Part shown: in pieces, positions 21,601 to 31,980 of the stretch
Layout: every line of letters begins with the position of its first letter
Numbering within the stretch: the stretch's first letter is position 1
Assembly (NCBI GenBank): GCA_034401135.1
Contig: JAWZSP010000002.1
Span: forward strand, 1,736,001-1,800,000
Direction of reading: 5' to 3'
Source: Volutella citrinella
Lineage: Eukaryota > Ascomycota > Sordariomycetes > Hypocreales > Nectriaceae
DNA length: 64,000 bases
Notes under the pieces: generated by a model
Database searches by the model: none
Told to the model about the DNA's origin: nothing
What the model saw: only the letters and a program-made list of their open reading frames with translations
Position numbers and translations under genes: made by a program

Positions 21601-22140
21601 AGAGGCCCAGTCGCGCTGGCTCGATCGTATACGGGGCTATTCTCGTCCAGCTCGGGTAGCTGCAGAATTGTGGTGTCACTCGCTGCACTGCTTACCACGG
21701 GACACGAGCCTGATCTTGTCCATGCTACCGGTCCTGCCGTGAGCTCTGTCACCGCCTCGGCTTGTACGTCAGGCCGCGAAGGGAAGCAGCAGGAGATGGC
21801 GTCGTTGGTATGGACGGCCATGGGCTGAAAAGCGCCGGATCTTGGCGGGTTGATGGGCCATGTGGCAACCGGGCGACCTTTTTGAAAACGGCCTCCCGCC
21901 TCCAAACAGTCCTTGACTCGGGTGCTGTTTCTCTTCTCTCGGCTTCCCGTTGACCTTCCCGCCGTCCAGCTCCCTCGTTTGATTGCTGCCTGGGGTCTCA
22001 CCATCCCGTTTGTCGACAGATAGACATCCGATATTACCTCGACCTCATCCACGACGACTGCAAGCGAGGTGATGCTGCCCACTTGACCCAGCTGGCCGAA
22101 GCTTCATTCACCATCACTGCCGACCGGGGTTTTCGTCACA
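18671..22140. other. Intergenic, 3.5 kb without a supported gene
   Basis: Frames of 100-200 codons exist on both strands (for example 19132-19491 minus and 20340-20942 plus) but none has a recognised domain or good splice partners. There is a 16-base A run at 19662-19677. The right end may hold a missed 5' exon of the membrane protein that starts at 22141. Confidence 0.5.
19662..19677. repeat. Poly-A homopolymer, 16 bases
   Basis: Direct reading of the sequence. No transposon end or target-site duplication was found around it. Confidence 0.9.
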
Positions 22141-23634
22141 ATGGACACGGCGCAGGCGCGCTCCAGTCAACATTCGACTCGGAGCTGTGGCAGACAACCT
22201 TGGGGCTTCGTTGCCACCGACGCCGAGGATCCACCACAATGTGTCAGCGACTGCCGAGCCAGGTTCCTGAGCGAGTTGTTCCCCAAGGATGAGACATTTG
22301 AGGGGGTATGCGAGGCCCTGGGAGACCAAGGGTACATGAGCAGAGAGCGTCCCTTCCAGTTACTCTATTGCTGTGATGCTCAGCTGTGTGGCGTGGACAA
22401 TATTGAGGGAACTGGCAAGGACCGTACGTGAGCAATTCTCCAGTATCAAGTGCGACTCTGACCCCATCTAGCCAATGTGAACTGGTTCATCAACGTCTGC
22501 CAGGAGTGAGTGGCTCGCCTCCCTCGCCTCACCCGCAACACACAAACTAACACTCATAGGATTGGCTACCATGCGGTTAGGGACCCTGGCCCCCCAGAGT
22601 CAACATACACATGCGCCAGCGGCTCTGTCCCCGAAGATGAGTATTGCACGGAAAGATTTCACATGGTCGTCGCAACACTCACCGAGTCTTCGGAACCTGG
22701 AGCCTCAAGATGGTCTACGACTGTCAACTCCGAACCAGGCATGACGAGCAGTGTGATGGTTGACAACACCGCCGCAAGCCGCTCGAGGAAAGTGGCAACA
22801 CCATCTGCCAACAGCAATTCTTCTCCCGCGGAAACCTTGGGAGTGTCAGCAACTGACCAGCCAAGCGATGCGGGCCGCTCGGGGCTGACAGCCGGAGTCA
22901 AGGCCGCCATCATCCTGTCGACGCTGGTGACTGTTCTAGCGCTTGTTGCGCTGGTGTTCTTCATATTCCTGGGAAAGCGACGACGCAAGGCTGGTCCTCA
23001 GACGCCAGCAAAACTCCCCGCATCCTCGTTGCGTGCCGAGTCACCCACGCCCCTCGTCTCGCCAACAGCTTCTCGCTCCAACGCCGACGGCGTCGTTCCC
23101 CTGACCCCCCCTGCACGCCTGCAGGAGCGGAAGTTTCTACGTCAAGTGCCAAGTGAAGCACGGGAGATGCACACAGAGCAGGATCCATCCAGATTCCCTG
23201 TTTCGCCGCTGTACTCTCCGCTGGTTGGAAACCTTGCTCCAAGAGATGAAGAGTCGCCATGGGTCCAGAGCCAGGCCTTGTCGTCACAGTTTCCGTCGGG
23301 GAGTAAGCCAAAGCAAACAAATTCGTACGGCTCATCAAACAGTGCCGCATCTTGCTCCCCGCGCGCGGAAGACCATCCTCTGCGCTTGACGGACCTGGTC
23401 AGCCCCGGCCCTCCGCCAACGCGAGCGCTCCCATCCACCCCCCAGATTGGTAGCGCCGCCACGGCTAGGAAGGGAGATGGTATGGCGAGTCCGGCAGCTT
23501 CAAGTGGCGCTCAGCCTCTTCATTCATTCGAGGATAGGCCTCCGCAACCAGCTCCTCGGGGGCTGGATGAGATTGCCGAGCACCCTACCCGACCAAACTA
23601 CGGGAGTTGGGGAAGCTGGGGGGCTCATAGCTGA
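22141..23634 (+). CDS. Single-pass membrane protein with Cys-rich ectodomain and long cytosolic tail
   Basis: Three exons: 22141-22423, 22472-22505 and 22560-23634, 463 residues; both introns are GT-AG and phase-consistent. The ectodomain (about 20-160) has paired cysteines: CVSDC, GVC, CCDAQLC, NVCQ, YTC and YC. A Ser/Thr-rich stalk follows (about 150-215). One membrane helix is at about 221-243 (AAIILSTLVTVLALVALVFF), then a KRRRK stop-transfer signal and a 220-residue cytosolic tail rich in Pro and Ser with many SP/TP sites. This layout is that of a type I surface sensor or receptor, similar in plan to WSC or Mid2-type stress sensors, but the cysteine pattern is not WSC and I do not recognise the family. 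The chosen ATG has a good context (TCACAATGG), yet no signal peptide follows it. An additional 5' exon carrying the signal is likely and was not found. Confidence 0.7.
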
Positions 23635-24685
23635 GCTTTCAGAAATGACATTTCGCTGAATATAGGGTATAGATGGAACTTCAGGGGATAGATTTACCGA
23701 GGGGCATGTTGACTTGTGAAGCTGGTTTCTGTTTCTCTTGTTTTTTACCCAGGCGGCAGTGGGCTCTACCAACTCAAGTGTTTGAGGGCGGTGAGCAAGC
23801 AAGATGCGCGCGCTACACATACCTGTCTGTTTTTTTATCAATGGTGTGTTTTGGAAGAATCGGCAACGCGTTGAGGGGGGGGGTTGTTACTTGCTATGGG
23901 GTTGTTTTCCTAACAATGTCTTTGTTTCTTGTTTAAACTTTTGACAACAAATACGTCCAACATAATCTACTTTCAAATACCCACAGCCCTAAAGAGACGT
24001 ACCAAGCCCTTCGATGCGACTCTGTAGTCTCATCCATGACTGCCGCCAAGGAGAGGTGGTTACAAAACCGTTGGAGAAGCGGCACGGTCAGTGGCTGTGG
24101 TCATCACGGCTCGTCTCACACAAGACCTCACCATCTGTTGTTCCATTACAATATATTGAAGATGAGGGCGGGGAAGTCGAACTGCATCCATTCCTACCAG
24201 CAATTTCGTTCGTAAATAGCTTTCGCTTCGGGTGTTGTGAACAAAGAAAAAAAAAAGGATGATACAATTGAGGTATATAACCGAGAGGGATTGTCCTTTA
24301 CATATACGGGGGGCCCGTGGCTTGAAACACACCTCATCCAATCCTACAAGGGAAAGCCACCAGTGCCTGACCCGGCCCTTTTTCATGCCGCCAAACCTGA
24401 ACCCTTGGCCGTGCCGAAATTGCTTCCAAACTCCCCAATCCGTGACTATGCGCTGGGAGGGTGGTGATGATGGCAGCCCTCGCTGAAGGCGACCGTGGCC
24501 GGACCAACATGGCGAGACGCAATCAACCACCCCTAGTAATGCTCGCTGTGAACAGTTTCTCGCTCGTGTTGCACCATCACTCGCTTATAGGGATGCACCA
24601 TGCTAGGCCATGGTGATGAACCAAGCCCAGCAGGGGCCCCCTTCGCCATTCAAGGCTTTGACATACAAATGTACAGCTCGGACCT
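23635..24685. other. Intergenic between convergent genes
   Basis: About 1 kb between the stop codons of the membrane protein and YME1. It contains homopolymer runs (G around 23877, A around 24244) and no supported gene. Confidence 0.5.
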
Positions 24686-27374
24686 CTAACTCTCGGTGAC
24701 AGAGGTTGAAGCGGCGGCAGGAGGTGCCGGTGATGATGGCGGCTGGGGCTGGCCGACGCCTCCCAGGCCCGGAGGCTGTGGGACGTTCTCGGGGATCGGC
24801 AGCGTCAGCGGTCCCTTGGGAACCTTGATGCGTCCAGGGAGCGACTCGCCGCGGATCACCCTCTCAACCTCGGCCTTATCCAGCGTCTCATACTGCACGA
24901 GGGCCTTGGCAAGAAGATCCAACTCCTTTCGCTTTTCCGTTAGGAGCTGTCTCACATCCTCGTACGACTTCCGCAGAGTTCGTTGGACCTCGCCCTCAAT
25001 GGCCGCCTTGGTCTCGGAGCTGAGGTTTTCATAGCGCCGGCCGTACTCAACGGGCCCCAGCGTAGCAGACATGCCGAAGAGCGTGACCATCATGAAGCTC
25101 AGGTCCGTGGCTCGCTCCAGGTCCTATAGTATCAATGGTTAGCTTCACATTTCCGCCATAGCCGTGCGTGCTTGTTTTCAGAAACGGGTGGGAGGGGCTA
25201 CTCACAGATGACACTCCCGAGGTCACCTTGTCGTCACCATATCGCATCTCTTCGGCCATCTTGCCTCCGAGAAGCACACGAATGTTCGACATGTACTCGG
25301 CGGCGGTGTAAGAGTACTTGTCCATCTGGGGCAGTTGCGCCGTGTGACCCAGCGAGGGTCCCTTTGGCAGGATGGTAACCTTGTACAGTGTGCTGGAGCT
25401 CTCCTTGTCAAAGAGCTGGACCAAGGCGTGACCGGCTTCGTGATATGCCGTCATTTCCTTCTCCTTCTCGGTAACAATCATAGATTTCCTCTCCGAGCCC
25501 ATGGTAATGCGATCAAAGGCCCATTCGAGATCCTGCTTAGAAACTGCACTGGCCTTGGCTCGGCTGGCTCGGAGCGCCGCAACGTTGAGCATGTTCTCAA
25601 GCTCAGCACCAGAACGGCCAGGGGTACGAGCTGCAACCGCCTCGAGATCCACATCGGCACCAACCTTGATCTTCTTCGCGTGGTGCTTCAGGATGGCGAC
25701 TCGACCGCGGACATCCGGCAGTTCAACGTTGACATGGCGATCAAATCGCCCAGGGCGGGTGAGAGCCTTGTCAAGCATCTTCGGCAGGTTGGTGGCACCG
25801 ATAATGATAACCTGGGTGTCCTGGTCAAATCCATCGAGTTCGGTGAGGAGCTGGTTCAGGGTCTGTTTGGCATGGGCTTGGTCTCGGGGGTTGCGCTTGC
25901 CACCAATGGCGTCAAGCTCGTCGATGAAGACAATGGCAGGGGACTTGGCCTTGGCTGCAGTGAAGAGCTCACGGACTCGCTTGGCTCCGACGCCAACAAA
26001 AATCTCGTCAAACTCGCTTCCAGACATGTAGAAGAACGGAACGCCAGCTTCTCCAGCGACGGCCCGGGCGAGCAGAGTCTTTCCAGTACCAGGAGGGCCA
26101 ACCAGGAGGACGCCCTTGGGGAGTTTGGCGCCGAGGTCGCTGAACTTTTCGGGGTTCTTTAGGAATTCGACGACTTCCTGCAGTTCCTCCTTGGCTTCGT
26201 CGCAACCATGCACATCGCTGAACCGCGTGTTCTGCTTCTCAGCCTTGACCTCAGAATCCTGCTTGGCACCAGGTCCGCGGCGGAACGTGCTCAAGGTCTC
26301 AATTAGAATTGTGACGGCGGCAAAGCAGAGATAGGTGACCACGAGAAAGACTGCTATAAACTTGAACCAACGGAAGACAACGGAGCGCGTAGACTCTTGC
26401 ACAATGACGTGGATCGGTTCGCCCTTTCCGCCCATCTGGTTTCCAGAAAGCCCGGAGCCCGCGACGGCCGCGTTGGCAACAGCCTGGTCAGCGTTGGACC
26501 ATTGGTTCCGAGCAAAGGTTCCAGGAGCAGATGTGTTGGCAGCCGCCGCCGGGACTGCGCCGAGCATCGCCAGAGCCTTGCGATAAGCATCATCGGTGGC
26601 TCCATTGGTGGCGAAGCGACCAGACTGATATCGCTCAACGAGGATGGCGGGCATGCTGGCGCGGAGAAGCAGTTGGTAGAATGCATTTTGGGCGTGAGCG
26701 TTGCCAGGGTTTCTATTTGCCGATTCTTCCATAGACGCGAGTTGATTGCGAGATATTCCGTTTGTGCCACCGAACGAGGTTCCGAAACCGCGACGTTGAA
26801 CGTTGAAGGCGCTAACAGTGGGGATTCTGCGGGAGGGTGCCAGATTGTGATATGATCGCGTGAATGGCTTCATCATCGACGGGACTTTGGCGGGCGAGAT
26901 GAAGAAGTGCGGTGTTCTTAGAAGGGGGTTTGCGGTGCGGAGGCCAACCTTGCCAATGCTGGAGAGGCTCGCCTGCGCGGTCATGGGAGTAATCGTATCG
27001 ACCTTGTTTCGGGCGTTCAGCGACGCGAGATCCGCATGCTTGATGAAGTCGGGTAACTGAGGCTTCGCCTTCGTTTCCTACCGGTTAGGGACAATATCAA
27101 AGGGGGGCATCGGGCGGCACGCGACTCACAAGTTCATGCACGCGAGTCGAGTCGGGTTTGGCGGTAGAGGAAGACTGTGAGGCCTTGCCGGCCCTGGATC
27201 GAGATCCGAAGGGGTTTCCGGAGGCTCGCCAGGGAGCAGCAGCAGTATTCACGACCGAGGGCCATAACTCCGTTGTCGCAGCCGCGATATTCTACGCTTG
27301 GGTCAGCTGAAGTGCGCCAAGAGTTGGGGATGGCCGCTGGGCCGTACCGGCAGCATCAGAGCGTTGGAAGCCAT
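24686..27374 (-). CDS. yme1: Mitochondrial i-AAA protease YME1 (FtsH family)
   Basis: Four exons: 27374-27348, 27291-27130, 27077-25206 and 25123-24686, giving 832 residues. The two short 5' exons were found by phase and splice signals; they add 63 residues (MASNALMLP, then a 54-residue block with [17 protein letters not shown]), and the third exon continues in frame as [14 protein letters not shown]. The internal ATG at 26984 is therefore not the likely start. The N-terminal 160 residues are Arg/Ser/Ala-rich and suit mitochondrial import. One membrane helix is at about 296-322. The AAA module has Walker A GPPGTGKT (390-397), Walker [12 protein letters not shown] and the second region of homology ending RPGRFDRHV. 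The zinc-protease motif is HEAGH (609-613), and an Asp in YGDDKVTSG follows. Yme1 faces the intermembrane space and degrades inner-membrane and small-Tim proteins. The C-terminus is Pro/Ser-rich. Confidence 0.95.
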
Positions 27375-28828
27375 GTTTGACTATCTATCTGTCAAAGCGC
27401 CTGGGAGAGTCGATAGATGAGTCGAAACCAAAAAGGCTGCACCCCAAATAGCCGGCTGGAGCCCGCTGGGAGCGTGGAGCGAGATCGGGTTCGCCGGCTG
27501 TCCAACAGTATGCGTCAATGTTGAAGGTGATGCGGATCGATGTGGCCGAGTGACGGTTGGTGGATATTCAAAGCGGGCAGATGGCGGTGATACAGAAGTC
27601 GTAAAGCCTACCTGGCTGCACTCATCGTGATGAATTGCTTGCATGCACACCCCAGATTCGTTGGGGTTCTTCTTAGCTTGCCACTTGAAGCCCATGTCGG
27701 CATCACAAGACGACTTTTCCCATTCTGGCGTGTTGCTGAGTCATTCTCGGCAGATAGATAATCCGCCCCCAACGCCAGGCTGTGACAGCGTTTGAGCCTT
27801 ATTCCAACGTAGCGCTGTCGAGACCAGATGCCAGGAAACATGAATGGGCAATTTATTGACTAAAGATCGGGCATAGGATGGGAATAGCAGTCATCCAGGA
27901 ACAAACCCCACCACCTCACGAAAGGGGGGGGGCCATCGCGCTCATGAGGATGTGTGTGCAAGTCTGGCTGTCATGAGATGCACCGACAAATCGCAGCGTC
28001 TGCCGTCTTCCGCTGGAAGGGGTAATTGTCCAACAAAAAGAAAAGCAAATCACCAAATCTCCCGTATATTAGTAGATAAAACAGACACATTCACAAGCCA
28101 TTACGACTAATGCGACTTCCCCGACTGACTTTCAATTTCTCTCGACATTTTTGTCAACCCATAGATGTCCTTGCCAAGGGTGCTGGCTCACAAGATACCA
28201 ATTGTCATGTCATGGCGCGTGCATGATACTCGTTGCGTCGTTTCGTCAACCATATCCCCTTCTTCCGTTGGCTCTGCCCATCAAACTTTGCACTGCCCTT
28301 GCTCCATAATGCCACGCACACACCCCATGCCGATCAAGTTGAGGAGAAAGGGAACCAGCGAGCAACTCAGTAAGAGAAATAAGCTAGCAGAATATATAAA
28401 AACCCAAGGGGAATCGTGAAAGTAACCATGATAGAAAAACTCGTTCACGAACGCCGCCGGAGAGCACCCGACCTAGCCGGTGCTCGACAGGTATACGCTC
28501 CCAAGACGCGATTATTGCTCAAGGAAACATTTTCTCAAGAATCTGAAGCATGTACAACGCCGAGCATGCCACTGAGTCAGACACTCCGTCCTCTCCCAGT
28601 CGAGTATCCGATCGATTGTGTCAACCAACAACTGGTCCTGTAAGTCCCATATGGTATATATCATGTTTCGCATCAACCATGAAATCGAGAAATAGAATCG
28701 TGGAGGCAACCAGGCCCCATCCAGGGAATTTTGTAATACAACGCAGTGCCAGGAAGACATGCTAACAATGCAATTAATAAATGCAATAGGGGTATAGGGG
28801 CAATTCGAAATTCGTAAAAGGCGAGCTC
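27375..28828. other. Intergenic, no gene seen
   Basis: About 1.45 kb between the YME1 start and the stop of the zinc-finger gene. The left part must hold the YME1 promoter, and the AT-richer right part the 3' end of the C2H2 gene. Short frames only. Confidence 0.5.
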
Positions 28829-30271
28829 TTATAAGCTTTCGAGCCTGCTACTTGGTAGCTGCATAGTCGGGTCATCGAATTCGATCTTTGGCCCGTAGAT
28901 GTCGTACACTGCCGTGCCATACGCAGGTAGCTGGCCAATTGTCGTCACCTCCATGGGCGGCTGATACTGATACCACTGCTCCTGCGGTGGTTGAGGTGAA
29001 GCCTGGTGGAATTGATCTGCAGGGGCCGGATTTGGCTGGGCATGGGCTGCCACCGTCGCATGAGGATGTGCTATGCCTTGCTGGATAGGCTGAGAGAAGT
29101 TGCCAAGAGGGGGCTGTTCAACCGCCGGTGCGGCTTGGAGACCATAGTTGTTCGCCTGCGCATGTTGGTGGTGGGCATAAAACCCCTCCTGGCCGGCGGG
29201 GCTGTGGGCAGATGCACCAGAGATGCTGCTCGGGCTGCTCTGAATGGAAGTCGCGATACCAGTTGCAGGATATGCCATCTCCATCGTTGGCCGGTCGACA
29301 GCCTGGTGCGGTACGTGGTATACTGGCTGGATCGGGTTGTTGGCGGCCATGGTGGCGATTCCCGGATTGCCCTGCTCCGTAACGTAGTATGCCTGCCGAG
29401 GAACGCTTGTGTTTCTGTGGACCAGTTGCACACCACGCGGCTGGTCCGGCACTGGGGAACCTTGGTAATCCGAGTGAGCGCTGGAAGCCACATTGGACCG
29501 AAGATCAAAAGACTGTTGGACCGGATATCCCTGTATTTGGTGGCCGAATTCACCAAAGGGGCTTGCGCGGTGCATTTGATCTTGAGGTAGGCCGGAAGTG
29601 TCTACCAGGTCCTGAGGAGGCCAGGACATGGCGGATTGTTGGGGTGTCGAAGGAGACTCGTCACAATCGGACTCCGATGTGCAGTCGTCCAAAATGTCAT
29701 TCGGGTGCATTCCTTGCTGATGAGACCGCCGCTGGTGCTTCACCATCGTAGTTTTCCTACAAAAGCTTCGTTTGTTAGTTAGAGGCCTGTGTCGCCGGGA
29801 TGTGTACACAAACCTCTTCAAGCACCCATCATGTCCGCATTTGTATGGACGTTTCCCGGTATGGATTCGTCGATGTCGAGCCAGACTAGATGACTGTTCG
29901 GATGTTAGCGTGACGAAGGGAAAGGCTAATTGGGGGCGGCCTACGTCTGAAAACCGTTTCCCACAACCGATATGTTGGCATTGGTGAGGCTTTTCACCAG
30001 TGTGTGTGCGAATATGGACAGTCAGAGCACTGCGTTGAATGAAACTCTTCCCACAGCCTGGGATGGAGCATGCATACGGCCGCTCATTTGTGTGAATGCG
30101 ATAGTGTCTCTGCAAGTCCGACTTACGGTTGAAGCTCTGGAGGATGTCAGCCAAAAATATCACAGCGATGTACTTCTAGTGGTGGCAACAACTCACTTTG
30201 GTGCAGCCCTGCCAGTCACACTGAAAAGGGCGAGCGGTTGGCTCGTTCTCCACAAGTTCCATTAGTTCCAT
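28829..30271 (-). CDS. C2H2 zinc-finger transcription factor, four fingers
   Basis: Four exons: 30271-30197, 30136-29945, 29893-29814 and 29765-28829, giving 427 residues from the ATG in a strong context (GAGGCCATGG). Four consecutive C2H2 fingers span residues 18-131 (starting [36 protein letters not shown] and [12 protein letters not shown]), joined by TNERP, TGEKP and TGKRP linkers. The splice joins inside the fingers restore perfect finger spacing. An acidic segment follows ([18 protein letters not shown]), then 270 residues rich in Gln, Pro, His and Ala typical of an activation domain. The frame is open for about 20 codons upstream and reads protein-like (SFPGYLPTAEDLAYSKIEA), so an upstream exon or an earlier start is possible. 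It is probably a sequence-specific regulator; its targets are unknown. Confidence 0.88.
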
Positions 30272-31930
30272 GGCCTCGATCTTAGAATAGGCAAGGTCTT
30301 CGGCGGTAGGAAGATAACCCGGAAACGAATTTGTGTCTAGCTACCCGACAATGGCATGCTCACACAGGCCCAAGTCTAGACAGGCAGAACAGATGTCAGA
30401 TGGGTAAGTGCTCGAAAACAGCGCTGATTACAAGATGGCGATGGGCAGAGTGGGTTTGCGGTTGCCTAGAGCTCGGAGTGTTGATCCTAATTCAAGCAGA
30501 AAAATGGCGTACGAGGCTAAATTCGAGTGGAAGTGTTTGTGGTCGTTTGATGAGGCTGGTGCGAGGAGGTGGATAACACTCAAGAAACCAATCGAGGTTT
30601 TATCCCAGATTGATGACCCGGCGCGAGGCGAAGGCACCCAAGCTGCAAGCACAGCGGGGCGAAGGGGGTGTTGGTGGCGGTACGTTGCTTGTACCAGCCT
30701 GTGTTCGTAGCGTGGGAAATGCCAATGTGCGAGCTTTGAGGTTCGCCAGGTGACGCGGAGCCCAACGTGGAAGCGAGAAGACAAGCAATTCACTTTGATA
30801 GACTGCCCGACAGTAGACCTTGCGGAAGACGAAGTTTGCGGGCGATGAGTGCGTAGGGAGACGGTAGCAGCGAGGAGTGGCTCTCGCGTCAAGACAGTAG
30901 AGATGGCGTAGAATGTGGAAGGAACCACGCGAGAGAGGGCGGAGCAGAAAGCCGATGTGATGAGCTGGCAACGGAGATGTGACGGGGCTTGTACAGCGAG
31001 GATCAGACTGGTAGTAGCAACGGCGGCTATTGTTGTTGGTGGCGGCGAGGCAAGTTGGGTGAGATGGGAGATCCAGCCCTGAGCACCCAACAACAAGGGC
31101 ACACTGTTGCACCTTGCGAAGAGGCAGCAGGTATTATATTAGATTTATTCCAAGCAGCCAAGAGGTCGAGGAGCCAACAGGCGCCGTATGCAGCAGATAA
31201 AGAGAGAGAAACAAGGGGCCTGGGATGGCGGGTGCTAGTGGGGCGTCATCGGCAACGGAAGTTAGGTTGTCGCAGGAGGTAGCCACCTCACCAAGACGTC
31301 GTGATGGTGGACTCAGCGGGCATGGCGGACACTACCTGGTAGTGCGTCCGTAGTAAAACAAGTGACGGATGGTCGACGGTCGACGAGTGCCTGTCGCTGC
31401 TAGCTTCCTAGGAGACCCATCGCCCAATCCTCGCTCCACGGCGGCTGCCATTGGGCGTCGAGGGACTGAACGGCACCAGCTCGAGGCGGCGCCAGGAAGA
31501 TGGGGAGGCACAGTGCGGTCCATGGCCAGGGTACGAGGAGCCGGGGCCGAGGCAAGGGAGGGCAGCCGCCAAGCCCGCCGGAAGGTTAAGAAACTGCATG
31601 CATGCATGCACAGAGTGCTGGGACAGGGTTGCTGGGAGGCCGGGGCCCGGGGGGAGGAGGCGGCCTGCGATGGCGTTGGATGGAGGTGAGGTGAGCGCGC
31701 CAAGTGGGCAGCCCTGGTCCAGGTGGTGGTGCGGGACAGACATGGGGACGCTTTCGAGTTGTACCTCACCCCTCCACCTGCTGCTGAGGGACTTCGGCAC
31801 CCATCGTCCTGGGCTGGCTAGCCTCTTGGCAGCACCGCCGCGGCTGGGTTGGATGGTTGTTGATACGGTGGACTGTCCGTCGAGAGACAGCCACCTGTCA
31901 CGTAGGTGTGTCGGCCTCAAGAGGGCGCGG

Positions 31931-31980
31931 TGCAGTGCAGCGCAGTGCAGCGCAGTGCAGCGCAGTGCAGCGCAGTGCAT
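31931..31980. repeat. Tandem repeat of a 10-mer (cgcagtgcag)
   Basis: Four near-perfect copies of cgcagtgcag plus partial flanking copies, read directly. It lies in the long gap upstream of the C2H2 gene. Confidence 0.9.

Noticed and set aside
26984..26986. ATG as the start of YME1
   Set aside because: The frame continues upstream through two phase-consistent introns into a plausible targeting sequence; this Met is internal.
27541..27560. tgtggccgagtgac, like a Leu/Ser tRNA D-arm
   Set aside because: No T-arm or acceptor stem follows within tRNA distance.
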